Shown here one piece after another: positions 6,300-13,170 of a stretch of DNA of 13,993 nucleotides. The notes beneath the pieces were generated by a model. The model saw only the letters and a list, made by a program, of their open reading frames with translations, had not been told where the DNA came from and ran no database searches. The translations under genes and the position numbers were made by a program. The first letter of the stretch is position 1; the number at the start of each line of letters is the position of its first letter. Source of the DNA: Paludibacteraceae bacterium (GTDB lineage Bacteria; Bacteroidota; Bacteroidia; Bacteroidales; Paludibacteraceae); NCBI GenBank assembly GCA_016302585.1, contig JAEDNI010000043.1, forward strand, positions 1 to 13,993, given 5' to 3'.

Positions 6300-7315
6300 A
6301 AAAGGTACTGTTTGTTATTAGTCTGTTAGCGGCCTTTAGTTTTTATGCCTCTGCACAACATATCCCTGCTGCGCCGAACACGCCCTTGGACAGCGCGGCT
6401 ATGGATAGCGAAGGCGACGAATTGGAGGAATTGGATGATATCGACGTGCGTGCAACGCAGTTACCGGAGTGTCTGGCGGGGTTGTTCTCGCATGACACCC
6501 TGATCTTAGGATGCGAGTTGGATCTTCTGCCGCGTAAGATCATCGTGCGTACCAAAGACGGCGATGTAGTGTATAAGATCACCCCGCAGTCACTTCTGGA
6601 TACCGCATTGATGAATCATCACCCTGCGGATAGCATCTATCGTTTCAACTGGACGGACGAGCGCGTGAACCCGTATGGTACGTTGTTCGACAGCCTCAAG
6701 GATGATGTGCATGTGCCGATGGCCGGCTTCGTATTGCCCGCTCCGGGATATGTGACGAGTCCTTTCGGTTGGCGCAGAAACCGAATGCACAAAGGTACGG
6801 ATATCAAAGTGCAGGTAGGTGACAGCATTCGTTCGGCATGGGAAGGTCAGGTGCGTATCGTAGGTTGGGACCCGCGTGGGTACGGTTACTTCGTAGTCAT
6901 TCGTCATGAGAATGGTTTGGAGACCGTGTATGGTCACTTAAGTCGTCCGTTGGTAGATGAATACGAGCGTGTTCCGGCGGGGTATGTGATCGGTATGGGT
7001 GGAAACACAGGTCGTTCGACCGGAAGTCACTTGCACCTGGAGATGCGTTACTTAGGCGAGGCTATCAACCCGGCTAACGTGATTGATTTCGCGACCGGTA
7101 AGCTGAAGAATGAAAAAGAGTACGTCATCGGCATCAAGGCGATGAAGCAGGCCAAGGCCGCGCAGGCTGCGATGAAATACCACAAGGTAAAACAAGGCGA
7201 CACCTTATCGGGCATCGCGAAGAAATACGGTACCAGCGTGAAAGCGCTTTGCCGGCTAAACAAAATCAAAGAGACGAAGATTCTGCAAATCGGTCAGAAG
7301 ATAAGGGTGAGGTAG
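6296..7315 (+). CDS. Secreted M23 peptidase with LysM domain
   Basis: A peptidoglycan-directed protein of 339 residues. A signal peptide covers 1-20 (cut after ASA). An acidic linker at 36-50 precedes a region of unknown fold (51-140). The M23 (lysostaphin/LytM-like) domain lies at about 141-265 with H165-x-x-x-D169 (MHKGTD), H214 (YGH) and H245-L-H247 (GSHLHLE); these are the zinc ligands and catalytic histidines of active enzymes, so it is likely an active endopeptidase that cuts peptide cross-links and not a degenerate activator. A single LysM domain at 295-338 (YHKVKQGDTLSGIAKKYG to the end) binds glycan strands. The domain order M23 then LysM is the reverse of NlpD. The gene starts within the stop codon of the EF-hand membrane protein, so the pair is translationally coupled. 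Confidence 0.95.
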   Translation: MKKVLFVISLLAAFSFYASAQHIPAAPNTPLDSAAMDSEGDELEELDDIDVRATQLPECLAGLFSHDTLILGCELDLLPRKIIVRTKDGDVVYKITPQSLLDTALMNHHPADSIYRFNWTDERVNPYGTLFDSLKDDVHVPMAGFVLPAPGYVTSPFGWRRNRMHKGTDIKVQVGDSIRSAWEGQVRIVGWDPRGYGYFVVIRHENGLETVYGHLSRPLVDEYERVPAGYVIGMGGNTGRSTGSHLHLEMRYLGEAINPANVIDFATGKLKNEKEYVIGIKAMKQAKAAQAAMKYHKVKQGDTLSGIAKKYGTSVKALCRLNKIKETKILQIGQKIRVR

Positions 7316-7324
7316 TTGTTGAGT

Positions 7325-7380
7325 GTTTAGAGTTTAGTGTTTAGAGTTTAGAGTTTAGTGTTTAGAGTTTAGAGTTTAGA
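7325..7380. repeat. Eight-copy 7-bp tandem repeat GTTTAG(A/T)
   Basis: Eight uninterrupted 7-bp units run from 7325 to 7380, with last bases A,T,A,A,T,A,A,A. They fill almost the whole gap between the convergent M23 and rlmH genes and stop one base before the rlmH stop codon. No hairpin terminator is visible in the gap. Confidence 0.95.
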
Positions 7381-7381
7381 G

Positions 7382-7852
7382 TTATTCATGGTGATAGGGT
7401 TCACCTCGAAGAATGGTCATTGCGCGGTAGATCTGCTCAATGGCCATTAATCGTATCATCTGGTGGGAGAACGTCATCTGAGAAAGGGAGATTTTTCCGT
7501 TAGCGCGGTTATAGACCTCTTTGGAGAACCCATATGCTCCGCCGATGACGAGGGTGAGGTCTCGACCGGAGCCCATTTTCTTTTGCAAGAAATCGGCGTA
7601 TTCGATGGAACGGAATTCCCGTCCGTGTTCGTCCAGAAGCATGACGTCCATCGCCGGGGTAAGGAAAGAGAGGATGGCTTGTCCTTCGGCGGACTTGAGT
7701 TGCTCCTGGCTGAGTGTCTTGGCATTTTTGATATCGGGCACCACAACGAACTCAAACGGGATATAGTGTTTGAGTCGCTGTTGGTAATCCTCGATAAGGG
7801 ATTGCAGACGAGGGTCGGTGGTCTTACCAACCACGAGCAGGGTGATTCTCAT
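7382..7852 (-). CDS. rlmH: 23S rRNA (pseudouridine1915-N3)-methyltransferase RlmH
   Basis: RlmH is a SPOUT-class enzyme that uses S-adenosylmethionine to methylate pseudouridine 1915 in helix 69 of 23S rRNA on assembled ribosomes. The 156 residues match the usual length. Family landmarks are all present: MRITLLVVGKT at the N-terminus, LDEHG at 73-77, the cofactor-binding knot LVIGGAYG at 101-108, SLSQMTFSHQ at 122-131, EQIYRA at 139-144 and the C-terminal YHH at 153-155. Its ATG overlaps the TGA of the lipoprotein gene upstream (ATGA, 7849-7852), so it is the last gene of the minus-strand operon that begins at 10785. The stop codon is followed directly by the 7-bp tandem repeat. Confidence 0.97.
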   Translation of the reverse strand: MRITLLVVGKTTDPRLQSLIEDYQQRLKHYIPFEFVVVPDIKNAKTLSQEQLKSAEGQAILSFLTPAMDVMLLDEHGREFRSIEYADFLQKKMGSGRDLTLVIGGAYGFSKEVYNRANGKISLSQMTFSHQMIRLMAIEQIYRAMTILRGEPYHHE

Positions 7853-8763
7853 AGACCGGTGTCATCATTCGAATCCGGGTCCGCATCCTGTTCCGTGAAG
7901 TAATAATCGGTGAATTCACCATCCCATTTGAACTTATAGATGACATGATGGTTGAAGCCGCCATCGAAGCCGGATATATAGGTATAATAGGTATGTCCCT
8001 TTTCGAACGCTATGGAAGAGTTCCAACCGTCGTTCTCAACGGCTTTGACGCCGTATAAAACATTCGCCCATTCCGGATACGCAAGCAGGTCTGCATACCA
8101 CAAGGCGAAATACATAGCCGGAGAATCGCCCGATTCGGCGATATCGAGGCTATCCCGGGTTGTAGCTACATAGGGATAGATATTGCATATGTTTCCGTAA
8201 CCATCCATGGGGTAGGCGTAGTCCCAAAGGCCCTTCACGCGATATTCAAAAAATATTGACATCGTACTTCCTATGGCTGTTTTGACGGTAGTGAGGAACA
8301 GTTTTCCGGTCGGTTTCATGGTCTCAGGATTTACCACGAAGGCATATACCCAATAGTTCGTAGCGGCTTGCAGGCCGGTGAAGACGAAATGGACGTCGCC
8401 ATATTGGAGCGAATGGCTCTCGAAGGGCGCGATGTTAAACTCGCCTTCGTAGAGCAGATGGCTACGCCACATCAGATAATCGGAATAAGCCGAATCGAGG
8501 TTCAGCGTCATGAACTGCCTCTGAACGGTCATCGGGTCATAATCCGACTGCACAGGTCGGCAGGCAATGAGGTAATAGGCCTCTTTGTTGGTAGAGAAAT
8601 TACACTCAATGAATCCGGCAGAAATCGTACCTATGTTCATCTTCACGATCACATCGTCGGTCTCCCACTTCGCCTCCGGGGTACAAGAAGCGAGCATTAT
8701 TATTGAAAACAATAATGCGATTAGTGATTGGTGATTGGTATTTGGTAAACGGAACTTATTCAT
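7849..8763 (-). CDS. Lipoprotein with Ig/Fn3-like domain, function unknown
   Basis: A 304-residue predicted lipoprotein: hydrophobic segment, then lipobox LASC with cysteine 27, followed by TPEAKWE. Residues about 38-165 have the pattern of a fibronectin type III or similar beta-sandwich (a strand with IECNFSTNKEAYYLI, later GLQAATNYWVYAFVVN and LTTVKT). The second half (about 166-290) is rich in Tyr, Trp, Phe and Gly, with no known motif, and the tail is acidic. No catalytic residues can be assigned; a binding or scaffold role in the envelope is possible. It overlaps the hydrolase gene upstream by 8 bp and rlmH downstream by 4 bp, so the three are co-translated. Residues 7-15 of the signal peptide are encoded by a repeat sequence (8719-8738). 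Confidence 0.75.
   Translation of the reverse strand: MNKFRLPNTNHQSLIALLFSIIMLASCTPEAKWETDDVIVKMNIGTISAGFIECNFSTNKEAYYLIACRPVQSDYDPMTVQRQFMTLNLDSAYSDYLMWRSHLLYEGEFNIAPFESHSLQYGDVHFVFTGLQAATNYWVYAFVVNPETMKPTGKLFLTTVKTAIGSTMSIFFEYRVKGLWDYAYPMDGYGNICNIYPYVATTRDSLDIAESGDSPAMYFALWYADLLAYPEWANVLYGVKAVENDGWNSSIAFEKGHTYYTYISGFDGGFNHHVIYKFKWDGEFTDYYFTEQDADPDSNDDTGL
8719..8738. repeat. ATTAGTGATTGG-type repeat in a signal peptide
   Basis: Three consecutive 7- to 8-bp units of the type GATTAGT/GATTGGT lie inside the first codons of the lipoprotein gene and encode the NHQSL part of its signal peptide. The degenerate series continues to about 8745. Confidence 0.6.
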
Positions 8764-10105
8764 ATTGACTCCTTTCTTCCTCTTCTTGTTTGAGGAGTTG
8801 TTGAACGGAACCGATAAAACGGAGGCAGGTCATGACATGCGAGCCATAGTGGCCGAAGTTATAGGTGATATTCGCGTCTCTCCATTTTGCTTTCGCGTTG
8901 GTCGCATTCGTGTAAGGTACGGTTTCGTCGTCCATGGAATGCATGATATAGACCGAAGCCTCGGGTGTCCAGTTGAAGGTAGTGATCGAGTTCTCGGTCA
9001 TTGCCTTATAGAGTTCCGCCACTTTGTCGGATGTCTGGTCCATCCCGATTGGCGTGAGGATCTCGTGGGTGACTTTGGTGCCGATGAGTTTGTTGATCTG
9101 CGCGGTGGTATAGCGCTTGCTGTTCACCCAGTCGTCGATATGTTCGCAGAGCCATGGTTGAACCAGGTCTTCCATGGTGAGACTGAGATTATTGCCTTTG
9201 ATCATACCTTGCAGCACCAGTGGTACAGCGACCGGATAGCCGGCAGTATCGGTTGTGACAAAGCGCTCGAAGGTAGCCTTCACGTCGTAGGGGCCACCTC
9301 CCGCAAACACGCGATGGATAGGGATGTAATAAGCCCCGTAGGCAGGGTCGTTATAAGCCATCTCACAGAGGTACTCGACGGCCATGGTGGTTGCTCCGCC
9401 TTGGCTATAGCCCATGAGATAGATATCGTCGTATTCGGGAGCCATATCGACGGCTTTGAGCCAATCGCGCACAGCGAAGTACATATCGGTGACATGGATA
9501 GCCGTCTCAATCATCACGAGATAGGGATGCACGTGGTCAACGGTGATGCCATATCCGAGGTAATCGGGGATGATAAGTCCGTAGCCGAGTTTGACGAGAA
9601 TGCCTTCCAGAGAGAAGCAGTTAGAGGGTGCTTCGGCGTTGGACCCCACGGTATAATGGCTGACGAGAATCATACGTTTGGGTTTGCGGCCTTTGGGCAG
9701 CATCACTTTACCGGACAGGGTGATATCATTCCATTCTCCATCCACACTGGGATACGTACCGACGATCTCTATCACTTTGTTCTGATTGCCGTATTTGAGC
9801 AGTTCCTGAACGATAGCAGTTCCGGTCACGCTGCTGGTCTGCGGTTTTTTGAACATATCCGAGGTACCGTCTACTGTAGCTTCGTTATACTCCGATATGG
9901 GTGTTCCATCCGGCAGATAACAGCAGTAAGGAAGACCTTCGCTAAGGTCCGTTTCCGAAACGCTGATGACTTTAAACTGCAGATCCTTCGCTGCCTCCAA
10001 ATCCGTGAAATCGACCGAGTAGTCGTCGCGGAAGTGGCAGGAAGTGAGCATTATCAAAAATAATAATGCTATTGGTAATTGGATATTGGATATGGGTGAT
10101 TTCAT
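8756..10105 (-). CDS. Secreted alpha/beta hydrolase lipoprotein (lipase/esterase-like)
   Basis: A 449-residue predicted lipoprotein (LTSC, cysteine 23) with an alpha/beta-hydrolase fold. The nucleophile elbow is GYSQGG (232-237) with S234; the likely acid is D392 or D393 in HSMDDETVPY, and the histidine is H419 or H423 in FGHYGSHV. ILVSHYTVGS (146-155) and IIPDYLGYG (178-186) mark the strands and the oxyanion region before the elbow. The long insert between about 260 and 380 would be the lid. This layout, with DYLGYG before GYSQGG, resembles secretory lipases (LIP family) and related carboxylesterases, so an ester substrate is likely; the actual substrate is not visible. It begins 20 bp after the barrel gene stop and ends inside the start of the next lipoprotein gene. 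Its first codons are repeat-like (10071-10096). Confidence 0.88.
   Translation of the reverse strand: MKSPISNIQLPIALLFLIMLTSCHFRDDYSVDFTDLEAAKDLQFKVISVSETDLSEGLPYCCYLPDGTPISEYNEATVDGTSDMFKKPQTSSVTGTAIVQELLKYGNQNKVIEIVGTYPSVDGEWNDITLSGKVMLPKGRKPKRMILVSHYTVGSNAEAPSNCFSLEGILVKLGYGLIIPDYLGYGITVDHVHPYLVMIETAIHVTDMYFAVRDWLKAVDMAPEYDDIYLMGYSQGGATTMAVEYLCEMAYNDPAYGAYYIPIHRVFAGGGPYDVKATFERFVTTDTAGYPVAVPLVLQGMIKGNNLSLTMEDLVQPWLCEHIDDWVNSKRYTTAQINKLIGTKVTHEILTPIGMDQTSDKVAELYKAMTENSITTFNWTPEASVYIMHSMDDETVPYTNATNAKAKWRDANITYNFGHYGSHVMTCLRFIGSVQQLLKQEEEERSQYE
10071..10096. repeat. ATTGGTAATTGGATATTGG-type repeat in a signal peptide
   Basis: Degenerate ATTGG units (ATTGGTA, ATTGGAT, ATTGGAT, ATGGG) lie within the first codons of the hydrolase gene and encode the PISNIQLPI part of its signal peptide. 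Confidence 0.55.
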
Positions 10106-10125
10106 TATGGTCGAATTTTGATGTT

Positions 10126-10785
10126 TTAGAATCGCATGCCCAAGCTGATATTCATCATTCGGGAGACAGCCATATAGATGACATTGGCATTCTGGAGAGC
10201 CGTTAAACCGCCAAAGTCCACGGTTGCGAAGTACTGTTTATAGTTTGCACTCACGCCGAAGACCGTGACGTTCACCGCAGCTCCCACGGCCGTATGTTTG
10301 CCTTTGGCGTCGGTTTCAGTCCCTCCGTTGATATCGAGTCCTAATCCAAGCCCGGAATAGAGGTTGACATTCGGATGATGGAAATAGGTAAAGCGCACCG
10401 TAGGCATGATGACGAGGTTGAAGAAATGTTGGTTCTTCTGCCGTCCGACCTCTGCTCCGGATCCGTCGCGTATCACATCATCCCACTGCACGCCGCTGCA
10501 GTCGATCATACCGCCGAAGGAGACCCAGTACTTAAAGCGATAATGATACTCGACCCATATATGCTGGCTGTAGACGAAGTCCTCTTTGTAGGTCTTTTGC
10601 CATGTGGTAGGCATAGAAGTAATCACAGCATTGGGTTTGTGCCACATCAGTGTCTCAAAGAGCTGGTCTCCCCAACCCACACGAATCTCATGAGGGCGGT
10701 CGATCACACCCCATCGATTCTCAGCGCTCATTCCGCAGGCCAAGGCGCAGAGCGCGAAAAGGGAAAAGATAATACGTTTCTGCAT
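10126..10785 (-). CDS. Putative outer-membrane beta-barrel protein
   Basis: A 219-residue exported protein of unknown function. The frame is open further upstream to 10893, but the promoter (10795-10826) lies within that extension and the sequence from MQKRIIFSLFALCALACGMSA is a clear signal peptide, so ATG at 10783-10785 is the start. The mature part alternates hydrophobic and polar residues in strands rich in Tyr, Phe, Trp and Gly (HIWVEYHYRFKYWVSFGGM; NLYSGLGLGLDINGG; VAAV-type stretches) and ends in GMRF, a terminal phenylalanine as outer-membrane barrels use for assembly. About eight strands would fit the length. It is the first gene of the operon with the hydrolase, the lipoprotein and rlmH. 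The barrel call is inferred from the pattern; no family match is claimed. Confidence 0.75.
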   Translation of the reverse strand: MQKRIIFSLFALCALACGMSAENRWGVIDRPHEIRVGWGDQLFETLMWHKPNAVITSMPTTWQKTYKEDFVYSQHIWVEYHYRFKYWVSFGGMIDCSGVQWDDVIRDGSGAEVGRQKNQHFFNLVIMPTVRFTYFHHPNVNLYSGLGLGLDINGGTETDAKGKHTAVGAAVNVTVFGVSANYKQYFATVDFGGLTALQNANVIYMAVSRMMNISLGMRF

Positions 10786-10794
10786 AACTGGGCG

Positions 10795-10826
10795 CAAAAG
10801 TACAACTTTTTTTTGGAATATGCAAA
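10795..10826 (-). promoter_or_regulatory. Promoter of the barrel-hydrolase-lipoprotein-rlmH operon
   Basis: TTTG (10823-10826) and TACTTTTG (10795-10802) on the minus strand are 20 bases apart, a consensus Bacteroidota promoter. The predicted start near 10791 leaves only about 6 nt before ATG 10785, so the mRNA is almost leaderless. Confidence 0.75.
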
Positions 10827-10882
10827 TAAAACTGACAATTTGGCAGAAAAATCGGGATGGCACACTATTTGCGAAAAGAGAA

Positions 10883-10928
10883 TAGGACGACATAGGTCTT
10901 CCTATGACAACCTAGGTTTGCCTATAAT
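10883..10928 (+). promoter_or_regulatory. 10-bp-phased TAGG array and promoter of htpG
   Basis: Five units begin exactly 10 bp apart: TAGGACGACA, TAGGTCTTCC, TATGACAACC, TAGGTTTGCC and TATAAT (10883, 10893, 10903, 10913, 10923). They contain the perfect palindrome CATAGG-TCTT-CCTATG (10891-10906). The fourth unit also supplies a -7 box, TAGGTTTG (10913-10920), but no TTTG stands at the -33 distance, so an activator or an alternative sigma factor may be needed. The start would be near 10924, about 34 nt before ATG 10958. Confidence 0.5.
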
Positions 10929-10957
10929 AAAAGTGAATTTTTTAAAATACAAATGAT

Positions 10958-12961
10958 ATGAGTAAAGGTAATATTGGGGTGACGAGTGATAACATCTTCC
11001 CCGTCATCAAGAAATTTTTGTATTCGGATCATGAGATCTTCTTGCGTGAGTTGATCTCGAATGCCGTCGATGCTACGCAGAAACTGAAGACTTTGTCTTC
11101 CGTTGGTGAAGTGAAGGGTGATCTGGGCGACCTTCGCGTGCGCGTAAGTATTAATAAGGCTAAGAAGACCCTGACCGTTTCCGACCATGGTATCGGAATG
11201 ACCGCCGAGGAGGTGGATAAATACATCAACCAGATTGCGTTCTCCGGCGCGGAGGAGTTTGTAAACAAATACAAAGACCGCACAGAGGCTATCATCGGTC
11301 ATTTCGGTCTCGGTTTCTATTCCGCTTTCATGGTCAGCAAGAAAGTGGAGATCTTCTCGCTTTCGTATCAAGAGGACGCCAAGGCGGTTCATTGGAGCTG
11401 CGAGGGTGATCCGGAGTACACGATGGAAGAGACCATCAAAGCCGAGCGCGGTACGGATATCGTCCTGCATATTGACGATGAGTTCAGCCAATATCTCGAG
11501 GACGCAACCATCGAGGGGCTGCTAAAGAAATACTGTAAGTTCCTGCCGGTAGAGATCGCGTTCGGTAAGAAGAAAGAGTGGAAAGACGGTAAGGAGGTCG
11601 AGTTGGACGAGGAGAATATCATCAACGATATCAACCCCGCGTGGACTCGTAAGCCGGCTGACCTGAAGGATGAGGATTATGATAAGTTCTACCACGAACT
11701 CTATCCGATGCAGATGGACGAACCGCTCTTCCATATTCACCTGAATGTGGATTATCCGTTCAACCTGACGGGTATCCTCTATTTCCCGAAGATCAAGTCG
11801 AACCTCGATGTGCATCGTAACAAGATCCAACTCTATTGCAACCAGGTCTATGTGACCGATGAGGTGGAGAACATCGTGCCGGAGTACCTGACCTTGCTGC
11901 ACGGCGTCATCGACAGTCCGGATATCCCGCTCAACGTGAGTCGTTCGTATCTGCAGAGCGATAACAACGTCAAGAAGATCAGCGGCTATATTACCAAGAA
12001 AGTGGCTGACAAACTGGCAGAGATGTTCAAGAACGACCGCGAGAACTTTGTCTCCAAATGGGATGATATCAAGATGTTCATCCAGTTCGGTATGCTTACC
12101 GACGAGAAGTTCTACGAGAAAGCGAAAGACTTTGCCTTGCTCAAGAACTTAAACGGCGACTACTTCACACTCAAGGAATACAAGGATAAAGTGCGTGAGA
12201 ATCAGGTAGATAAGGATGGTAACATGGTGATCCTTTATACCCAGGATGCGGACGCTAACTATACCTATATCGAGCGTGCGAAAGCGAAAGGCTATGACGT
12301 GCTGCTCATGAACGGCGAACTCGATGTACACACCATGAGCCAGGCGGAGCAACGGTCTATGACCGAGACAGATGGCCATGCGGATCAGAAACTGCGTTTC
12401 GTACGTGTGGACAGCGACACGATTGAGAATCTGATTAAGAAAGAAGAGACGGCGAAAGACAACTACTCCGACGAGCAGAAAGAGGGACTCCGCAAGGCGT
12501 TTGAAGGTATGCTGCCTTCTTCCGAGGACAAACTGCGTTACTTCGTCACCTGCGAACCGGCGGCATCCGACGCCCTGCCTGTCTTCCTGACCCAGAACGA
12601 GTTCATGCGCCGAATGAAAGAGATGGCGGCGCATCAGCAAGGAATGTCCTTCTACGGCCAGATGCCGGACCAATACAACCTCGTCATCAACACCGCGCAC
12701 CCGCTCATCCAAGAGCTCGTCTCCAAGATGACATCCGAAGAAGTGCAGGAGGAGGTGGAGAAAAAAGCCGAGAAAGAAGGCGAGGCTCCAACCAAGGAAA
12801 CCGTCATCAAGACCGTCTATAAACTGACGGATGAAGATGAGAAACTCCATCAGTTGATCGACATCGCGCTACTGGCGTCCGGTCAACTCAAGGGCGAAGC
12901 CCTCGCGAAGTTCGTCAACCGCTCCGTCGAACTGCTGACTCAACCATATATACCCGCGTAA
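10958..12961 (+). CDS. htpG: Molecular chaperone HtpG (Hsp90)
   Basis: Bacterial Hsp90, a dimeric ATP-driven chaperone of the cytoplasm. The 667 residues have the expected length and domains. The N-terminal GHKL ATPase carries the helix ELISNAVDA with E31, N35 and D38, the nucleotide loop DHGIGM (76-81), and the lid glycine motif IGHFGLGFYS (113-122). The middle domain holds the client and catalytic-loop part with R329 in PLNVSRSYLQ, and the C-terminal part is the dimerisation domain; no MEEVD tail, as usual for bacteria. ATG 10958 is chosen because the protein then begins MSKGNIGVTSDN as in relatives; an ATG 5 bases earlier is out of frame. It is monocistronic, ending before the terminator at 13111, and is preceded by an unusual phased repeat that may confer stress control. 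Confidence 0.97.
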   Translation: MSKGNIGVTSDNIFPVIKKFLYSDHEIFLRELISNAVDATQKLKTLSSVGEVKGDLGDLRVRVSINKAKKTLTVSDHGIGMTAEEVDKYINQIAFSGAEEFVNKYKDRTEAIIGHFGLGFYSAFMVSKKVEIFSLSYQEDAKAVHWSCEGDPEYTMEETIKAERGTDIVLHIDDEFSQYLEDATIEGLLKKYCKFLPVEIAFGKKKEWKDGKEVELDEENIINDINPAWTRKPADLKDEDYDKFYHELYPMQMDEPLFHIHLNVDYPFNLTGILYFPKIKSNLDVHRNKIQLYCNQVYVTDEVENIVPEYLTLLHGVIDSPDIPLNVSRSYLQSDNNVKKISGYITKKVADKLAEMFKNDRENFVSKWDDIKMFIQFGMLTDEKFYEKAKDFALLKNLNGDYFTLKEYKDKVRENQVDKDGNMVILYTQDADANYTYIERAKAKGYDVLLMNGELDVHTMSQAEQRSMTETDGHADQKLRFVRVDSDTIENLIKKEETAKDNYSDEQKEGLRKAFEGMLPSSEDKLRYFVTCEPAASDALPVFLTQNEFMRRMKEMAAHQQGMSFYGQMPDQYNLVINTAHPLIQELVSKMTSEEVQEEVEKKAEKEGEAPTKETVIKTVYKLTDEDEKLHQLIDIALLASGQLKGEALAKFVNRSVELLTQPYIPA

Positions 12962-12975
12962 ACGCTGAAAAAAAT

Positions 12976-13062
12976 AAGGCTTGCATAAGAGTTGTATTGG
13001 GTGATTATTGCGTGATTATTGCGTGGTTATTGTGTGATTCAATACACTTCGTATAAAGCCTT
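12976..13062. repeat. 87-bp hairpin containing an 11-bp tandem repeat
   Basis: AAGGCTT (12976-12982) pairs with AAGCCTT (13056-13062), and the pairing continues inward imperfectly to GTATTG (12994-12999) with CAATAC (13040-13045). The loop is three and a half units of GTGATTATTGC (13001-13011, 13012-13022, 13023-13033 with two changes, 13034-13039). It lies between htpG and its terminator. Confidence 0.65.
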
Positions 13063-13110
13063 CCAACGCGGCACCAATGTCCGACTCTCTATCCGTGGAT
13101 AATTAAAGAA

Positions 13111-13146
13111 ACGAACCGGCAAGATATCTTGTTGGTTCGTTTTTTC
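13111..13146. terminator. Bidirectional terminator of htpG and the aminopeptidase gene
   Basis: ACGAACCGGCAAGA (13111-13124) pairs with TCTTGTTGGTTCGT (13127-13140) over nearly its whole length with two G-U pairs, and T follows from 13140 to 13146. On the other strand the hairpin is followed by TTTCTTTAATT, so it should also stop transcripts from the convergent aminopeptidase gene. Confidence 0.85.
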
Positions 13147-13170
13147 CTTGCGTACCGAGAATATACCGGA

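Noticed and set aside
7325..7380. CRISPR array
   Set aside because: Units are 7 bp, directly adjacent and without spacers; no cas gene nearby.
8735..10063. 442-codon plus-strand open frame antisense to the hydrolase gene
   Set aside because: Shadow of the alpha/beta hydrolase, which has a complete catalytic motif, signal peptide and operon context on the other strand.
10786..10893. 36-codon N-terminal extension of the barrel protein
   Set aside because: The promoter lies inside it and a normal signal peptide starts at the downstream ATG 10785.
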